From the NCBI GenBank assembly GCA_030762175.1, contig JAUJEO010000019.1, positions 5,710,001 through 5,774,000 on the forward strand: a stretch of DNA of 64,000 nucleotides, in the 5' to 3' direction. Below are positions 11,120 to 25,600 of the stretch, piece by piece. The DNA comes from Metallyticus violacea. Taxonomy: Eukaryota > Arthropoda > Insecta > Mantodea > Metallyticidae. Position numbers and translations under genes: made by a program. The notes beneath the pieces are model-generated. The model was given only the letters and a program-made list of their open reading frames with translations. It ran no database searches and had not been told where the DNA came from. The stretch's first letter is position 1. Every line of letters begins with the position of its first letter.

Positions 11120-14100
11120 ATACTAGTTTGATAGCCTCAGACAAGCATATTTTGCGCAAAGAATCTCGAAAAGATTAAAATTTTATTTCGAAGTTTGGAA
11201 ACTTCGTTAGAATCACTTTTTTTCCGTTCTTATTTGAGATAACTGGTTCTCTTTCATTATACTAGTTTGATAGCCTCAGACAAGCATATTATGCGCAAAG
11301 AATCTCGAAAAGAAAAAAATTTTTTTTCGAAGTTTGGAAACTTCGTTAGAATCACTTTTTTTCCATTCTTATTTGAGATAACTTGTTCTCTTTCATTATA
11401 CTAGTTTGATAGCCTTAGACAAGCATATTATGCGCAAAGAATCTCGAAAAGAAAAAATTTTTTTTTCGAAGTTTGGAAACTTCGTTAGAATCACTTTTTT
11501 TCCGTTCTTATTTAAGATAACTTGTTCTCTTTCATTATACTAGTTTGATAGCCTTAGACAAGCATATTATGCGCAAAGAATCTCGAAAAGAAAAAAATTT
11601 TTTTTCGAAGTTTGGAAACTTCGTTAGAATCACTTTTTTTCCATTCTTATTTGAGATAACTTGTTCTCTTTCATTATTTTTGTTTGATAGCCTCAGACAA
11701 GCATATTATGCGCAAAGAATCTCGAAAAGAAAAAAATTTTTTTTCGAAGTTTGGAAATTTCCTTAGAATCACTTTTTTTCCATTCTTATTTGAGATAACT
11801 TGTTCTCTTTCATTATACTTGTTTGATAGCCTTAGACAAGCATATTATGCGCAAAGAATCTCGAAAAGAAAAAATTTTTTTTTCGAAGTTTGGAAACTTC
11901 GTTATAATCACTTTTTTTCCGTTCTTATTTAAGATTACTGGTTCTCTTTCATTATACTAGTTTGATAGCCTCAGACAAGCATATTATGCGCAAAGAATCT
12001 CGAAAAGAAAAAAATTTTTTTTCGAAGTTTGGAAACTTAGTTAGAATCACTTTTTTTCCGTTCTTATTTGAGATAACTTGTTCTCTTTCATTATACTAGT
12101 TTGATAGCCTTAGACAAGCATATTATGCGCAAATATTCTCGAAAAGAAAAAAATTTTTTTCGAAGTTTGGAAACTTCGTTAGAATCACTTTTTTTCCGTT
12201 CTTATTTGAGATAACTGGTTCTCTTTCATTATACTAGTTTGATAGCCTCAGAAAAGCATATTATGCGCAAAGAATCTAGAAAAGAAAAAAATTTTTTTTC
12301 GAAGATTGGAAACCTCGTTAGAATCACTTTTTTTCCGTTCTTATTTGAGATAACTGGTTCTCTTTCATTATACTAGTTTGATAGCCTCAGACAAGCATAT
12401 TATGCGCAAATAATCTGGAAAAGAAAAAAATTTTTTTTCGAAGTTTGGAAACTTCCTTAGAATCACTTTTTTTCCATTCTTATTTGAGATAACTTGTTCT
12501 CTTTCATTATTCTAGTTTGATAGCCTTAGACAAGCATATTATGCGCAAAGAATCTCGAAAAGAAAAAAATTTTTTTTCGAAGTTTGGAAACTTCGTTAGA
12601 AACACATTTTTTCCGTTCTTATTTAAGATTACTGGTTCTCTTTCATTATACTAGTTTGATAGCCTCAGACAAGCATATTATGCGCAAAGAATCTCGAAAA
12701 GAAAAAATTTTTTTTTCGAAGTTTGGAAACTTCGTTATAATCACTTTTTTTCCGTTCTTATTTGAGATAACTTGTTCTCTTTCATTATACTAGTTTGATA
12801 GCCTTAGACAAGCATATTATGCGCAAAGAATCTCGAAAAGAAAAAAAATTTTTTTCGAAGTTTGGTAACTTCTTTAGAATCACTTTTTTTCCGTTCTTAT
12901 TTGAGATAACTGGTTCTCTTTCATTATACTAGTTTGATAGTCTCAGAAAAGCATATTATACGCAAAGAATCTAGAAAAGAAAAAAATTTTTTTTCGAAGA
13001 TTGGAAACCTCGTTAGAATCACTTTTTTTCCGTTCTTATTTGAGATAACTGGTTCTCTTTCATTATACTAGTTTGATAGCCTCAGACAAGCATATTATGC
13101 GCAAAGAATCTCGAAAAGAAAAAAATTTTTTTTCGAAGTTTGGAAACTTTTTTAGAATCACTTTTTTTCCGTTCTTATTTGAGATAACTGGTTCTCTTTC
13201 ATTATACTAGTTTGATAGTCTCAGAAAAGCATATTATGCGCAAAGAATCTAGAAAAGAAAAAAAATTTTTTTCGAAGATTGGAAACCTCGTTAGAATCAC
13301 TTTTTTTCCGTTCTTATTTTAAGATAACTGGTTCTCTTTCATTATACTAGTTTGATAGCCTCAGAAAAGCATATTATGCGCAGAGAATCTCGAAAAGAAA
13401 AAAATTTTTTTTCGAAGTTTGGAAACTTCCTTAGAATCACTTTTTTCCATTCTTATTTGAGATAACTTGTTCTCCTTCATTATACTTGTTTGATAGCCTT
13501 AGACAAGCATATTATGCGCAAAGAATCTCGAAAAGAAAAAATTTTTTTTTCGAAGTTAGGAAACTTCGTTAGAATCACTTTTTTTCCGTTCTTATTTGAG
13601 ATAACTGGTTCTCTTTCATTATACTAGTTTGATAGCCTCAGACAAGCATATTATGCGCAAAGAATCTCGAAAAGAAAAAAATTTTTTTTCGAAGTTTGGA
13701 AACTTCGTTAGAATCACTTTTTTTCCGTTCTTATTTCAGATTACTGGTTCTCTTTCATTATACTAGTTTGATAGCCTTAGACAAGCATATTATGCGCAAA
13801 GAATCTCGAAAAGAAAAATTTTTTTTTTCGAAGTTAGGAAACTTCGTTAGAATCACTTTTTTTCCGTTCTTATTTAAGATTACTGGTTCTCTTTCATTAT
13901 ACTAGTTTGATAGCCTTAGACAAGCATATTATGCGCAAAGAATCTCGAAAAGAAAAAAAATTTTTTTCGAAGTTTGGAAACTTCTTTAGAATCACTTTTT
14001 TTCCGTTCTTATTTGAGATAACTGGTTCTCTTTCATTATACTAGTTTGATAGTCTCAGAAAAGCATATTATACGCAAAGAATCTAGAAAAGAAAAAAATT

Positions 14101-16130
14101 TTTTTTCGAAGATTGGAAACCTCGTTAGAATCACTTTTTTTCCGTTCTTATTTGAGATAACTGGTTCTCTTTCATTATACTAGTTTGATAGCCTCAGACA
14201 AGCATATTATGCGCAAAGAATCTCGAAAAGAAAAAAATTTTTTTTCGAAGTTTGGAAACTTCGTTAGAATCACTTTTTTTCCGTTCTTATTTGAGATAAC
14301 TGGTTCTCTTTCATTATACTAGTTTGATAGTCTCAGAAAAGCATATTATGCGCAAAGAATCTAGAAAAGAAAAAAATTTTTTTTCGAAGATTGGAAACCT
14401 CGTTAGAATCACTTTTTTTCCGTTCTTATTTTAAGATAACTGGTTCTCTTTCATTATACTAGTTTGATAGCCTCAGACAAGCATATTATGCGCAAAGAAT
14501 CTCGAAAAGAAAAAAATTTTTTTTCGAAGTTTGGAAACTTCCTTAGAATCACTTTTTTTCCATTCTTATTTGAGATAACTTGTTCTCCTTCATTATACTT
14601 GTTTGATAGCCTTAGACAAGCATATTATGCGCAAAGAATCTCGAAAAGAAAAAAATTTTTTTTCGAAGTTAGGAAACTTCGTTAGAATCACTTTTTTTCC
14701 GTTCTTATTTGAGATAACTGGTTCTCTTTCATTATACTAGTTTGATAGCCTCAGACAAGCATATTATGCGCAAAGAATCTCGAAAAGAAAAAAATTTTTT
14801 TTCGAAGTTTGGAAACTTCGTTAGAATCACTTTTTTTCCGTTCTTATTTGAGATAACTTGTTCTCTTTCATTATACTAGTTTGATAGCCTTAGACAAGCA
14901 TATTATGCGCAAAGAATCTCGAAAAGAAAAAATTTTTTTTTCGAAGTTAGGAAACTTCGTTAGAATCACTTTTTTTCCGTTCTTATTTAAGATTACTGGT
15001 TCTCTTTCATTATACTAGTTTGATAGCCTCAGACAAGCATATTTTGCGCAAAGAATCTCGAAAAGATTAAAATTTTATTTCGAAGTTTGGAAACTTCGTT
15101 AGAATCACTTTTTTTCCGTTCTTATTTGAGATAATTGGTTCTCTTTCATTATACTAGTTTGATAGCCTCAGACAAGCATATTATGCGCAAAGAATCTCGA
15201 AAAGAAAAAAATTTTTTTTCGAAGTTTGGAAACTTCGTTAGAATCACTTTTTTTCCATTCTTATTTGAGATAACTTGTTCTCTTTCATTATACTAGTTTG
15301 ATAGCCTTAGACAAGCATATTATGCGCAAAGAATCTCGATAAGAAAAAATTTTTTTTTCGAAGTTTGGAAACTTCGTTAGAATCACTTTTTTTCCGTTCT
15401 TATTTAAGATAACTTGTTCTCTTTCATTATACTAGTTTGATAGCCTTAGACAAGCATATTATGCGCAAAGAATCTCGAAAAGAAAAAAATTTTTTTTCGA
15501 AGTTTGGAAACTTCGTTAGAATCACTTTTTTTCCATTCTTATTTGAGATAACTTGTTCTCTTTCATTATTTTTGTTTGATAGCCTCAGACAAGCATATTA
15601 TGCGCAAAGAATCTCGAAAAGAAAAAAATTTTTTTTCGAAGTTTGGAAATTTCCTTAGAATCACTTTTTTTCCATTCTTATTTGAGATAACTTGTTCTCT
15701 TTCATTATACTTGTTTGATAGCCTTAGACAAGCATAATATGCGCAAAGAATCTCGAAAAGAAAAAATTTTTTTTTCGAAGTTTGGAAACTTCGTTATAAT
15801 CACTTTTTTTCCGTTCTTATTTAAGATTACTGGTTCTCTTTCATTATACTAGTTTGATAGCCTCAGACAAGCATATTATGCGCAAAGAATCTCGAAAAGA
15901 AAAAATTTTTTTTTCGAAGTTTGGAAACTTCGTTAGAATCACTTTTTTTCCGTTCTTATTTGAGATAACTTGTTCTCTTTCATTATACTAGTTTGATAGC
16001 CTTAGACAAGCATATTATGCGCAAAGAATCTAGAAAAGAAAAAAATTTTTTTTCGAAGATTGGAAACCTCGTTAGAATCACTTTTTTTCCGTTCTTATTT
16101 GAGATAACTGGTTCTCTTTCATTATACTAG
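11120..16130 (+). repeat. 5.1-5.3-kb tandem duplication, second copy
   Basis: This is the second copy of the 37-38-monomer segment. It begins at the TTTTGCGC...GATTAAAATTTT monomer (about 11,123, matching about 5,980). It ends near 16,130, where this copy runs into an AAATAATCTGG monomer while the first copy runs into a TTTTGCGC monomer. At about 16,020 one whole monomer, the 138-bp AAATATT type present at 10,741 and 25,610, is missing here. The offset therefore returns to about 5143-5146 for the last part. Confidence 0.72.
11123..11261 (+). repeat. Variant monomer class with TTTTGCGC and GATTAAAATTTTATTTCG
   Basis: This subclass has two linked changes: ATTATGCGC becomes ATTTTGCGC, creating the perfect palindrome TTTGCGCAAA, and the A/T tract becomes GATTAAAATTTTATTTCG. 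Members lie near 6,006, 9,760, 11,010, 11,150, 15,046, 16,712, 17,268, 20,603, 20,743, 24,638, 26,443, 26,995, 31,724, 32,281, 34,087, 34,643, 36,450, 38,934, 40,873, 42,957 and 63,746. The two at 11,010 and 20,603 read GATGAAAA. The class is absent from about 43 to 63.7 kb, so it marks the left and middle array. The tract TTTTATTTCG alone also occurs with normal ATTATGCGC, for example near 1,455 and 30,228. Confidence 0.8.
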
Positions 16131-19100
16131 TTTGATAGCCTCAGACAAGCATATTATGCGCAAATAATCTGGAAAAGAAAAAAATTTTTTTTCGAAGTTT
16201 GGAAACTTCCTTAGAATCACTTTTTTTCCATTCTTATTTGAGATAACTTGTTCTCTTTCATTATTCTAGTTTGATAGTCTTAGACAAGCATATTATGCGC
16301 AAAGAATCTCGAAAAGAAAAAAAATTTTTTTCGAAGTTTGGAAACTTTCTTTATAATCACTTTTTTAAGTTCTTATTTAAGATTACTGGTTCTCTTTCAT
16401 TATACTAGTTTGATAGCCTCAGACAAGCATATTATGCGCAAAGAATCTGGAAAAGAAAAAAAATTTTTTTATGAAGTTTGGAAACTTCGTTAGAATCACT
16501 TTTTTTCCGTTCTTATTTGAGATAACTTGTTCTCTTTCATTATACTAGTTTGATAGCCTTAGACAAGCATATTATGCGCAAAGAATCTCGAAAAGAAAAA
16601 ATTTTTTTTCGAAGTTAGGAAACTTCGTTAGAATCACTTTTTTTCCGTTCTTATTTAAGATTACTGGTTCTCTTTCATTATACTAGTTTGATAGCCTCAG
16701 ACAAGCATATTTTGCGCAAAGAATCTCGAAAAGATTAAAATTTTATTTCGAAGTTTGGAAACTTCGTTAGAATCACTTTTTTTCCGTTCTTATTTGAGAT
16801 AACTCGTTCTCTTTCATTATACTATTTTGATAGCCTCAGAAAAGCATATTATGCGCAAGGAATCTCTAAAAGAAAAAAATTTTTTTTCGAAGTTTGGAAA
16901 CTTCGTTGGAATCACTTTTTTTCCGTTCTTATTTGAGATAACTGGTTCTCTTTCATTATATTAGTTTGATAGCCTCAGAAAAGCATAGGTATGCGCAAAG
17001 AATCTCGAAAAGAAAAAAATTTTTTTTCGAAGTTTGGAAACTTCGTTAGAATCACTTTTTTTCCATTCTTATCTGAGATAACTGGTTCTCTTTCATTATA
17101 CTAGTTTGATAGCCTCAGACAAGCATATTATGCGCAAAGAATCTCGAAAAGAAAAATTTTTTTTTTCGAAGTTTGGAAACTTCGTTAGAATCACTTTTTT
17201 TCCGCTCTTATTTAAGATTACTGGTTCTCTTTCATTATACTAGTTTGATAGCCTCTGACAAGCATATTTTGCGCAAAGAATCTCGAAAAGATTAAAATTT
17301 TATTTCGAAGTTTGGAAACTTCGTTAGAATCACTTTTTTTCCGTTCTTATTTGAGATAACTGGTTCTCTTTCATTATACTAGTTTGATAGCCTCAGACAA
17401 GCATATTATGCGCAAAGAATCTCGAAAAGAAAAAAATTTTTTTTCGAAGTTTGGAAACTTCCTTAGAATCACTTTTTTTCCATTCTTATTTGAGATAACT
17501 TGTTCTCTTTCATTATACTAGTTTGATAGCCTTAGACAAGCATATTATGCGCAAAGAATCTCGAAAAGAAAAAAATTTTTTTTCGAAGTTTGGAAACTTC
17601 GTTAGAATCACTTTTTTTCCGTTCTTATTTAAGATAACTTGTTCTCTTTCATTATACTAGTTTGATAGCCTTAGACAAGCATATTATGCGCAAAGAATCT
17701 CGAAAAGAAAAAAATTTTTTTTCGAAGTTTGGAAACTTCCTTAGAATCACTTTTTTTCCATTCTTATTTGAGATAACTTGTTCTCTTTCATTATACTTGT
17801 TTGATAGCCTTAGACAAGCATATTATGCGCAAAGAATCTCGAAAAGAAAAAAATTTTTTTTCGAAGTTTGGAAACTTCGTTAGAATCACTTTTTTTCCGT
17901 TCTTATTTGAGATAACTGGTTCTCTTTCATTATACTAGTTTGATAGCCTCAGACAAGCATATTATGCGCAAAGAATCTCGAAAAGAAAAAAATTTTTTTT
18001 CGAAGTTTGGAAACTTCCTTAGAATCACTTTTTTTCCATTCTTATTTGAGATAACTTGTTCTCTTTCATTATACTTGTTTGATAGCCTTAGACAAGCATA
18101 TTATGCGCAAAGAATCTCGAAAAGAAAAAAATTTTTTTTCGAAGTTTGGAAACTTCGTTATAATCACTTTTTTTCCGTTCTTATTTAAGATTACTGGTTC
18201 TCTTTCATTATACTAGTTTGATAGCCTCAGACAAGCATATTATGCGCAAAGAATCTCGAAAAGAAAAAAATTTTTTTTCGAAGTTTGGAAACTTCGTTAG
18301 AATCACTTTTTTTCCGTTCTTATTTGAGATAACATGTTCTCTTTCATTATACTAGTTTGATAGCCTTAGACAAGCATATTATGCGCAAATATTCTCGAAA
18401 AGAAATAAATTTTTTTTCGAAGTTTGGAAACTTCGTTAGAATCACTTTTTTTCCGTTCTTATTTGAGATAACTGGTTCTCTTTCATTATACTAGTTTGAT
18501 AGCCTCAGAAAAGCATATTATGCGCAAAGAATCTAGAAAAGAAAAAAATTTTTTTTCGAAGATTGGAAACCTCGTTAGAATCACTTTTTTTCCGTTCTTA
18601 TTTGAGATAACTGGTTCTCTTTCATTATACTAGTTTGATAGCCTCAGACAAGCATATTATGCGCAAATAATCTGGAAAAGAAAAAATTTTTTTTTCGAAG
18701 TTTGGAAACTTCCTTAGAATCACTTTTTTTCCATTCTTATTTGAGATAACTTCTTCTCTTTCATTATTCTAGTTTGATAGCCTTAGACAAGCATATTATG
18801 CGCAAAGAATCTCGAAAAGAAAAAAATTTTTTTTAAGAAGTTTGGAAACTTCGTTAGAATCACTTTTTTTCCGTTCTTATTTAAGATAACTTGTTCTCTT
18901 TCATTATACTAGTTTGATAGCCTTAGACAAGCATATTATGCGCAAAGAATCTCGAAAAGAAAAAAATTTTTTTTCGAAGTTTGGAAACTTCGTTATAATC
19001 ACTTTTTTTCCGTTCTTATTTAAGATTACTGGTTCTCTTTCATTATACTAGTTTGATAGCCTCAGACAAGCATATTATGCGCAAAGAATCTCGAAAAGAA

Positions 19101-19689
19101 AAAAAATTTTTTTCGAAGTTTGGAAACTTCGTTAGAATCACTTTTTTTCCGTTCTTATTTGAGATAACTTGTTCTCTTTCATTATACTAGTTTGATAGCC
19201 TGAGACAAGCATATTATGCGCAAAGAATCTCGAAAAGAAAAAAAATTTTTTTCGAAGTTTGGAAACTTCGTTAGAATCACTTTTTTTCCGTTCTTATTTG
19301 AGATAACTGGTTCTCTTTCATTATACTAGTTTGATAGCCTCAGACAAGCATATTATGCGCAAAGAATCTCGAAAAGAAAAAAATTTTTTTTCGAAGTTTG
19401 GAAACTTCCTTAGAATCACTTTTTTTCCATTCTTATTTGAGATAACTTGTTCTCTTTCATTATACTAGTTTGATTGCCTTAGACAAGCATATTATGCGCA
19501 AAGAATCTCGAAAAGAAAAAAATTTTTTTTCGAAGTTTGGAAACTTCGTTAGAATCACTTTTTTTCCGTTCTTATTTAAGATTACTGGTTCTCTTTCATT
19601 ATACTAGTTTGATAGCCTCAGACAAGCATATTATGCGCAAAGAATCTCGAAAAGAAAAAAATTTTTTTTCGAAGTTTGGAAACTTCGTT

Positions 19690-22600
19690 AGAATCACTTT
19701 TTTTCCGTTCTTATTTAAGATAACTTGTTCTCTTTCATTATACTCGTTTGATAGCCTTAGACAAGCATATTATGCGCAAAGAATCTCGAAAAGAAAAAAA
19801 TTTTTTTTCGAAGTTTGGAAACTTCGTTAGAATCACTTTTTTTCCATTCTTATTTGAGATAACTTGTTCTCTTTCATTATTTTTGTTTGATAGCCTCAGA
19901 CAAGCATATTATGCGCAAAGAATCTCGAAAAGAAAAAAATTTTTTTTCGAAGTTTGGAAATTTCCTTAGAATCACTTTTTTTCCATTCTTATTTGAGATA
20001 ACTTGTTCTCTTTCATTATACTTGTTTGATAGCCTTAGACAAGCATATTATGCGCAAAGAATCTCGAAAAGAAAAATTTTTTTTTTCGAAGTTTGGAAAC
20101 TTCGTTATAATCACTTTTTTTCCGTTCTTATTTAAGATTACTGGTTCTCTTTCATTATACTAGTTTGATAGCCTCAGACAAGCATATTATGCGCAAAGAA
20201 TCTCGAAAAGAAAAAAATTTTTTTTCGAAGTTTGGAAACTTCGTTAGAATCACTTTTTTTCCGTTCTTATTTGAGATAACTTGTTCTCTTTCATTATACT
20301 AGTTTGATAGCCTTAGACAAGCATATTATGCGCAAATATTCTCGAAAAGAAAAAAATTTTTTTCGAAGTTTGGAAACTTCGTTAGAATCACTTTTTTTCC
20401 GTTCTTATTTGAGATAACTGGTTCTCTTTCATTATACTAGTTTGATAGCCTCAGAAAAGCATATTATGCGCAAAGAATCTAGAAAAGAAAAAAATTTTTT
20501 TTCGAAGATTGGAAACCTCGTTAGAATCACTTTTTTTCCGTTCTTATTTGAGATAACTGGTTCTCTTTCATTATACTAGTTTGATAGCCTCAGACAAGCA
20601 TATTTTGCGCAAAGAATCTCGAAAAGATGAAAATTTTATTTCGAAGTTTGGAAACTTCGTTAGAATCACTTTTTTTCCGTTCTTATTTGAGATAACTGGT
20701 TCTCTTTCATTATACTAGTTTGATAGCCTCAGACAAGCATATTTTGCGCAAAGAATCTCGAAAAGATTAAAATTTTATTTCGAAGTTTGGAAACTTCGTT
20801 AGAATCACTTTTTTTCCGTTCTTATTTGAGATAACTGGTTCTCTTTCATTATACTAGTTTGATAGCCTCAGACAAGCATATTATGCGCAAAGAATCTCGA
20901 AAAGAAAAAAATTTTTTTTCGAAGTTTGGAAACTTCGTTAGAATCACTTTTTTTCCATTCTTATTTGAGATAACTTGTTCTCTTTCATTATACTAGTTTG
21001 ATAGCCTTAGACAAGCATATTATGCGCAAAGAATCTCGAAAAGAAAAAATTTTTTTTTCGAAGTTTGGAAACTTCGTTAGAATCACTTTTTTTCCGTTCT
21101 TATTTAAGATAACTTGTTCTCTTTCATTATACTAGTTTGATAGCCTTAGACAAGCATATTATGCGCAAAGAATCTCGAAAAGAAAAAAATTTTTTTTCGA
21201 AGTTTGGAAACTTCGTTAGAATCACTTTTTTTCCATTCTTATTTGAGATAACTTGTTCTCTTTCATTATTTTTGTTTGATAGCCTCAGACAAGCATATTA
21301 TGCGCAAAGAATCTCGAAAAGAAAAAAATTTTTTTTCGAAGTTTGGAAATTTCCTTAGAATCACTTTTTTTCCATTCTTATTTGAGATAACTTGTTCTCT
21401 TTCATTATACTTGTTTGATAGCCTTAGACAAGCATATTATGCGCAAAGAATCTCGAAAAGAAAAAATTTTTTTTTCGAAGTTTGGAAACTTCGTTATAAT
21501 CACTTTTTTTCCGTTCTTATTTAAGATTACTGGTTCTCTTTCATTATACTAGTTTGATAGCCTCAGACAAGCATATTATGCGCAAAGAATCTCGAAAAGA
21601 AAAAAATTTTTTTTCGAAGTTTGGAAACTTAGTTAGAATCACTTTTTTTCCGTTCTTATTTGAGATAACTTGTTCTCTTTCATTATACTAGTTTGATAGC
21701 CTTAGACAAGCATATTATGCGCAAATATTCTCGAAAAGAAAAAAATTTTTTTCGAAGTTTGGAAACTTCGTTAGAATCACTTTTTTTCCGTTGTTATTTG
21801 AGATAACTGGTTCTCTTTCATTATACTAGTTTGATAGCCTCAGAAAAGCATATTATGCGCAAAGAATCTAGAAAAGAAAAAAATTTTTTTTCGAAGATTG
21901 GAAACCTCGTTAGAATCACTTTTTTTCCGTTCTTATTTGAGATAACTGGTTCTCTTTCATTATACTAGTTTGATAGCCTCAGACAAGCATATTATGCGCA
22001 AATAATCTGGAAAAGAAAAAAATTTTTTTTCGAAGTTTGGAAACTTCCTTAGAATCACTTTTTTTCCATTCTTATTTGAGATAACTTGTTCTCTTTCATT
22101 ATTCTAGTTTGATAGCCTTAGACAAGCATATTATGCGCAAAGAATCTCGAAAAGAAAAAAATTTTTTTTCGAAGTTTGGAAACTTCGTTAGAAACACATT
22201 TTTTCCGTTCTTATTTAAGATTACTGGTTCTCTTTCATTATACTAGTTTGATAGCCTCAGACAAGCATATTATGCGCAAAGAATCTCGAAAAGAAAAAAA
22301 TTTTTTTTCGAAGTTTGGAAACTTCGTTATAATCACTTTTTTTCCGTTCTTATTTGAGATAACTTGTTCTCTTTCATTATACTAGTTTGATAGCCTTAGA
22401 CAAGCATATTATGCGCAAAGAATCTCGAAAAGAAAAAAAATTTTTTTCGAAGTTTGGTAACTTCTTTAGAATCACTTTTTTTCCGTTCTTATTTGAGATA
22501 ACTGGTTCTCTTTCATTATACTAGTTTGATAGTCTCAGAAAAGCATATTATACGCAAAGAATCTAGAAAAGAAAAAAATTTTTTTTCGAAGATTGGAAAC

Positions 22601-25600
22601 CTCGTTAGAATCACTTTTTTTCCGTTCTTATTTGAGATAACTGGTTCTCTTTCATTATACTAGTTTGATAGCCTCAGACAAGCATATTATGCGCAAAGAA
22701 TCTCGAAAAGAAAAAAATTTTTTTTCGAAGTTTGGAAACTTTTTTAGAATCACTTTTTTTCCGTTCTTATTTGAGATAACTGGTTCTCTTTCATTATACT
22801 AGTTTGATAGTCTCAGAAAAGCATATTATGCGCAAAGAATCTAGAAAAGAAAAAAAATTTTTTTCGAAGATTGGAAACCTCGTTAGAATCACTTTTTTTC
22901 CGTTCTTATTTTAAGATAACTGGTTCTCTTTCATTATACTAGTTTGATAGCCTCAGAAAAGCATATTATGCGCAGAGAATCTCGAAAAGAAAAAAATTTT
23001 TTTTCGAAGTTTGGAAACTTCCTTAGAATCACTTTTTTCCATTCTTATTTGAGATAACTTGTTCTCCTTCATTATACTTGTTTGATAGCCTTAGACAAGC
23101 ATATTATGCGCAAAGAATCTCGAAAAGAAAAAATTTTTTTTTCGAAGTTAGGAAACTTCGTTAGAATCACTTTTTTTCCGTTCTTATTTGAGATAACTGG
23201 TTCTCTTTCATTATACTAGTTTGATAGCCTCAGACAAGCATATTATGCGCAAAGAATCTCGAAAAGAAAAAAATTTTTTTTCGAAGTTTGGAAACTTCGT
23301 TAGAATCACTTTTTTTCCGTTCTTATTTCAGATTACTGGTTCTCTTTCATTATACTAGTTTGATAGCCTTAGACAAGCATATTATGCGCAAAGAATCTCG
23401 AAAAGAAAAATTTTTTTTTTCGAAGTTAGGAAACTTCGTTAGAATCACTTTTTTTCCGTTCTTATTTAAGATTACTGGTTCTCTTTCATTATACTAGTTT
23501 GATAGCCTTAGACAAGCATATTATGCGCAAAGAATCTCGAAAAGAAAAAAAATTTTTTTCGAAGTTTGGAAACTTCTTTAGAATCACTTTTTTCCGTTCT
23601 TATTTGAGATAACTGGTTCTCTTTCATTATACTAGTTTGATAGTCTCAGAAAAGCATATTATACGCAAAGAATCTAGAAAAGAAAAAAATTTTTTTTCGA
23701 AGATTGGAAACCTCGTTAGAATCACTTTTTTTCCGTTCTTATTTGAGATAACTGGTTCTCTTTCATTATACTAGTTTGATAGCCTCAGACAAGCATATTA
23801 TGCGCAAAGAATCTCGAAAAGAAAAAAATTTTTTTTCGAAGTTTGGAAACTTCGTTAGAATCACTTTTTTTCCGTTCTTATTTGAGATAACTGGTTCTCT
23901 TTCATTATACTAGTTTGATAGTCTCAGAAAAGCATATTATGCGCAAAGAATCTAGAAAAGAAAAAAATTTTCTTTCGAAGATTGGAAACCTCGTTAGAAT
24001 CACTTTTTTTCCGTTCTTATTTTAAGATAACTGGTTCTCTTTCATTATACTAGTTTGATAGCCTCAGACAAGCATATTATGCGCAAAGAATCTCGAAAAG
24101 AAAAAAATTTTTTTTCGAAGTTTGGAAACTTCCTTAGAATCACTTTTTTTCCATTCTTATTTGAGATAACTTGTTCTCCTTCATTATACTTGTTTGATAG
24201 CCTTAGACAAGCATATTATGCGCAAAGAATCTCGAAAAGAAAAAAATTTTTTTTCGAAGTTAGGAAACTTCGTTAGAATCACTTTTTTTCCGTTCTTATT
24301 TGAGATAACTGGTTCTCTTTCATTATACTAGTTTGATAGCCTCAGACAAGCATATTATGCCTAAAGAATCTCGAAAAGAAAAAAATTTTTTTTCGAAGTT
24401 TGGAAACTTCGTTAGAATCACTTTTTTTCCGTTCTTATTTGAGATAACTTGTTCTCTTTCATTATACTAGTTTGATAGCCTTAGACAAGCATATTATGCG
24501 CAAAGAATCTCGAAAAGAAAAAATTTTTTTTTCGAAGTTAGGAAACTTCGTTAGAATCACTTTTTTTCCGTTCTTATTTAAGATTACTGGTTCTCTTTCA
24601 TTATACTAGTTTGATAGCCTCAGACAAGCATATTTTGCGCAAAGAATCTCGAAAAGATTAAAATTTTATTTCGAAGTTTGGAAACTTCGTTAGAATCACT
24701 TTTTTTCCGTTCTTATTTGAGATAACTGGTTCTCTTTCATTATACTAGTTTGATAGCCTCAGACAAGCATATTATGCGCAAAGAATCTCGAAAAGAAAAA
24801 AATTTTTTTTCGAAGTTTGGAAACTTCGTTAGAATCACTTTTTTTCCATTCTTATTTGAGATAACTTGTTCTCTTTCATTATACTAGTTTGATAGCCTTA
24901 GACAAGCATATTATGCGCAAAGAATCTCGAAAAGAAAAAATTTTTTTTTCGAAGTTTGGAAACTTCGTTAGAATCACTTTTTTTCCGTTCTTATTTAAGA
25001 TAACTTGTTCTCTTTCATTATACTAGTTTGATAGCCTTAGACAAGCATATTATGCGCAAATAATCTCGAAAAGAAAAAAATTTTTTTTCGAAGTTTGGAA
25101 ACTTCGTTAGAATCACTTTTTTTCCATTCTTATTTGAGATAACTTGTTCTCTTTCATTATTTTTGTTTGATAGCCTCAGACAAGCATATTATGCGCAAAG
25201 AATCTCGAAAAGAAAAAAATTTTTTTTCGAAGTTTGGAAATTTCCTTAGAATCACTTTTTTTCCATTCTTATTTGAGATAACTTGTTCTCTTTCATTATA
25301 CTTGTTTGATAGCCTTAGACAAGCATAATATGCGCAAAGAATCTCGAAAAGAAAAAATTTTTTTTTCGAAGTTTGGAAACTTCGTTATAATCACTTTTTT
25401 TCCGTTCTTATTTAAGATTACTGGTTCTCTTTCATTATACTAGTTTGATAGCCTCAGACAAGCATATTATGCGCAAAGAATCTCGAAAAGAAAAAATTTT
25501 TTTTTCGAAGTTTGGAAACTTCGTTAGAATCACTTTTTTTCCGTTCTTATTTGAGATAACTTGTTCTCTTTCATTATACTAGTTTGATAGCCTTAGACAA

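Larger units (their letters stand above)
10100..19690 (+). repeat. 9.6-9.7-kb tandem duplication, first copy
   Basis: About 69 monomers recur next door. The offset is 9592 from about 10,156 (matching 19,748) to about 16.0 kb, and 9730 (exactly 70 monomers) from there to about 19.68 kb, for example 17,662 with 27,392 and 19,537 with 29,267. The 138-bp change is the single monomer missing here at about 16,020. Rare sites are shared: ATTATACTCG at about 10,152 and 19,744, GATGAAAATTTT at about 11,036 and 20,629, ATGAAGTTT near 16,471 and 26,201, and CTCTGAC near 17,253 and 26,983. Only scattered single-base or homopolymer differences were seen, such as CCGCTC at 17,203 and TTTTTTAAGTTC near 16,365. 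Confidence 0.85.

Noticed and set aside
11010..11160. C/EBP-like site TTGCGCAA in the TTTTGCGCAAA monomers
   Set aside because: It matches the palindromic core, but it arises from one A-to-T change in a satellite subclass and has no gene nearby.
10156..12320. A separate 1389-bp (10-monomer) duplication linking 10,156 with 11,545
   Set aside because: The offset is the difference between the 5143-bp and 3754-bp duplications, so it needs no event of its own.
16597..16625. TTAGG in GAAGTTAGGAAAC as an insect-type telomere repeat
   Set aside because: The motif is a single-base variant of GTTTGG occurring once in some monomers, never as consecutive TTAGG units.
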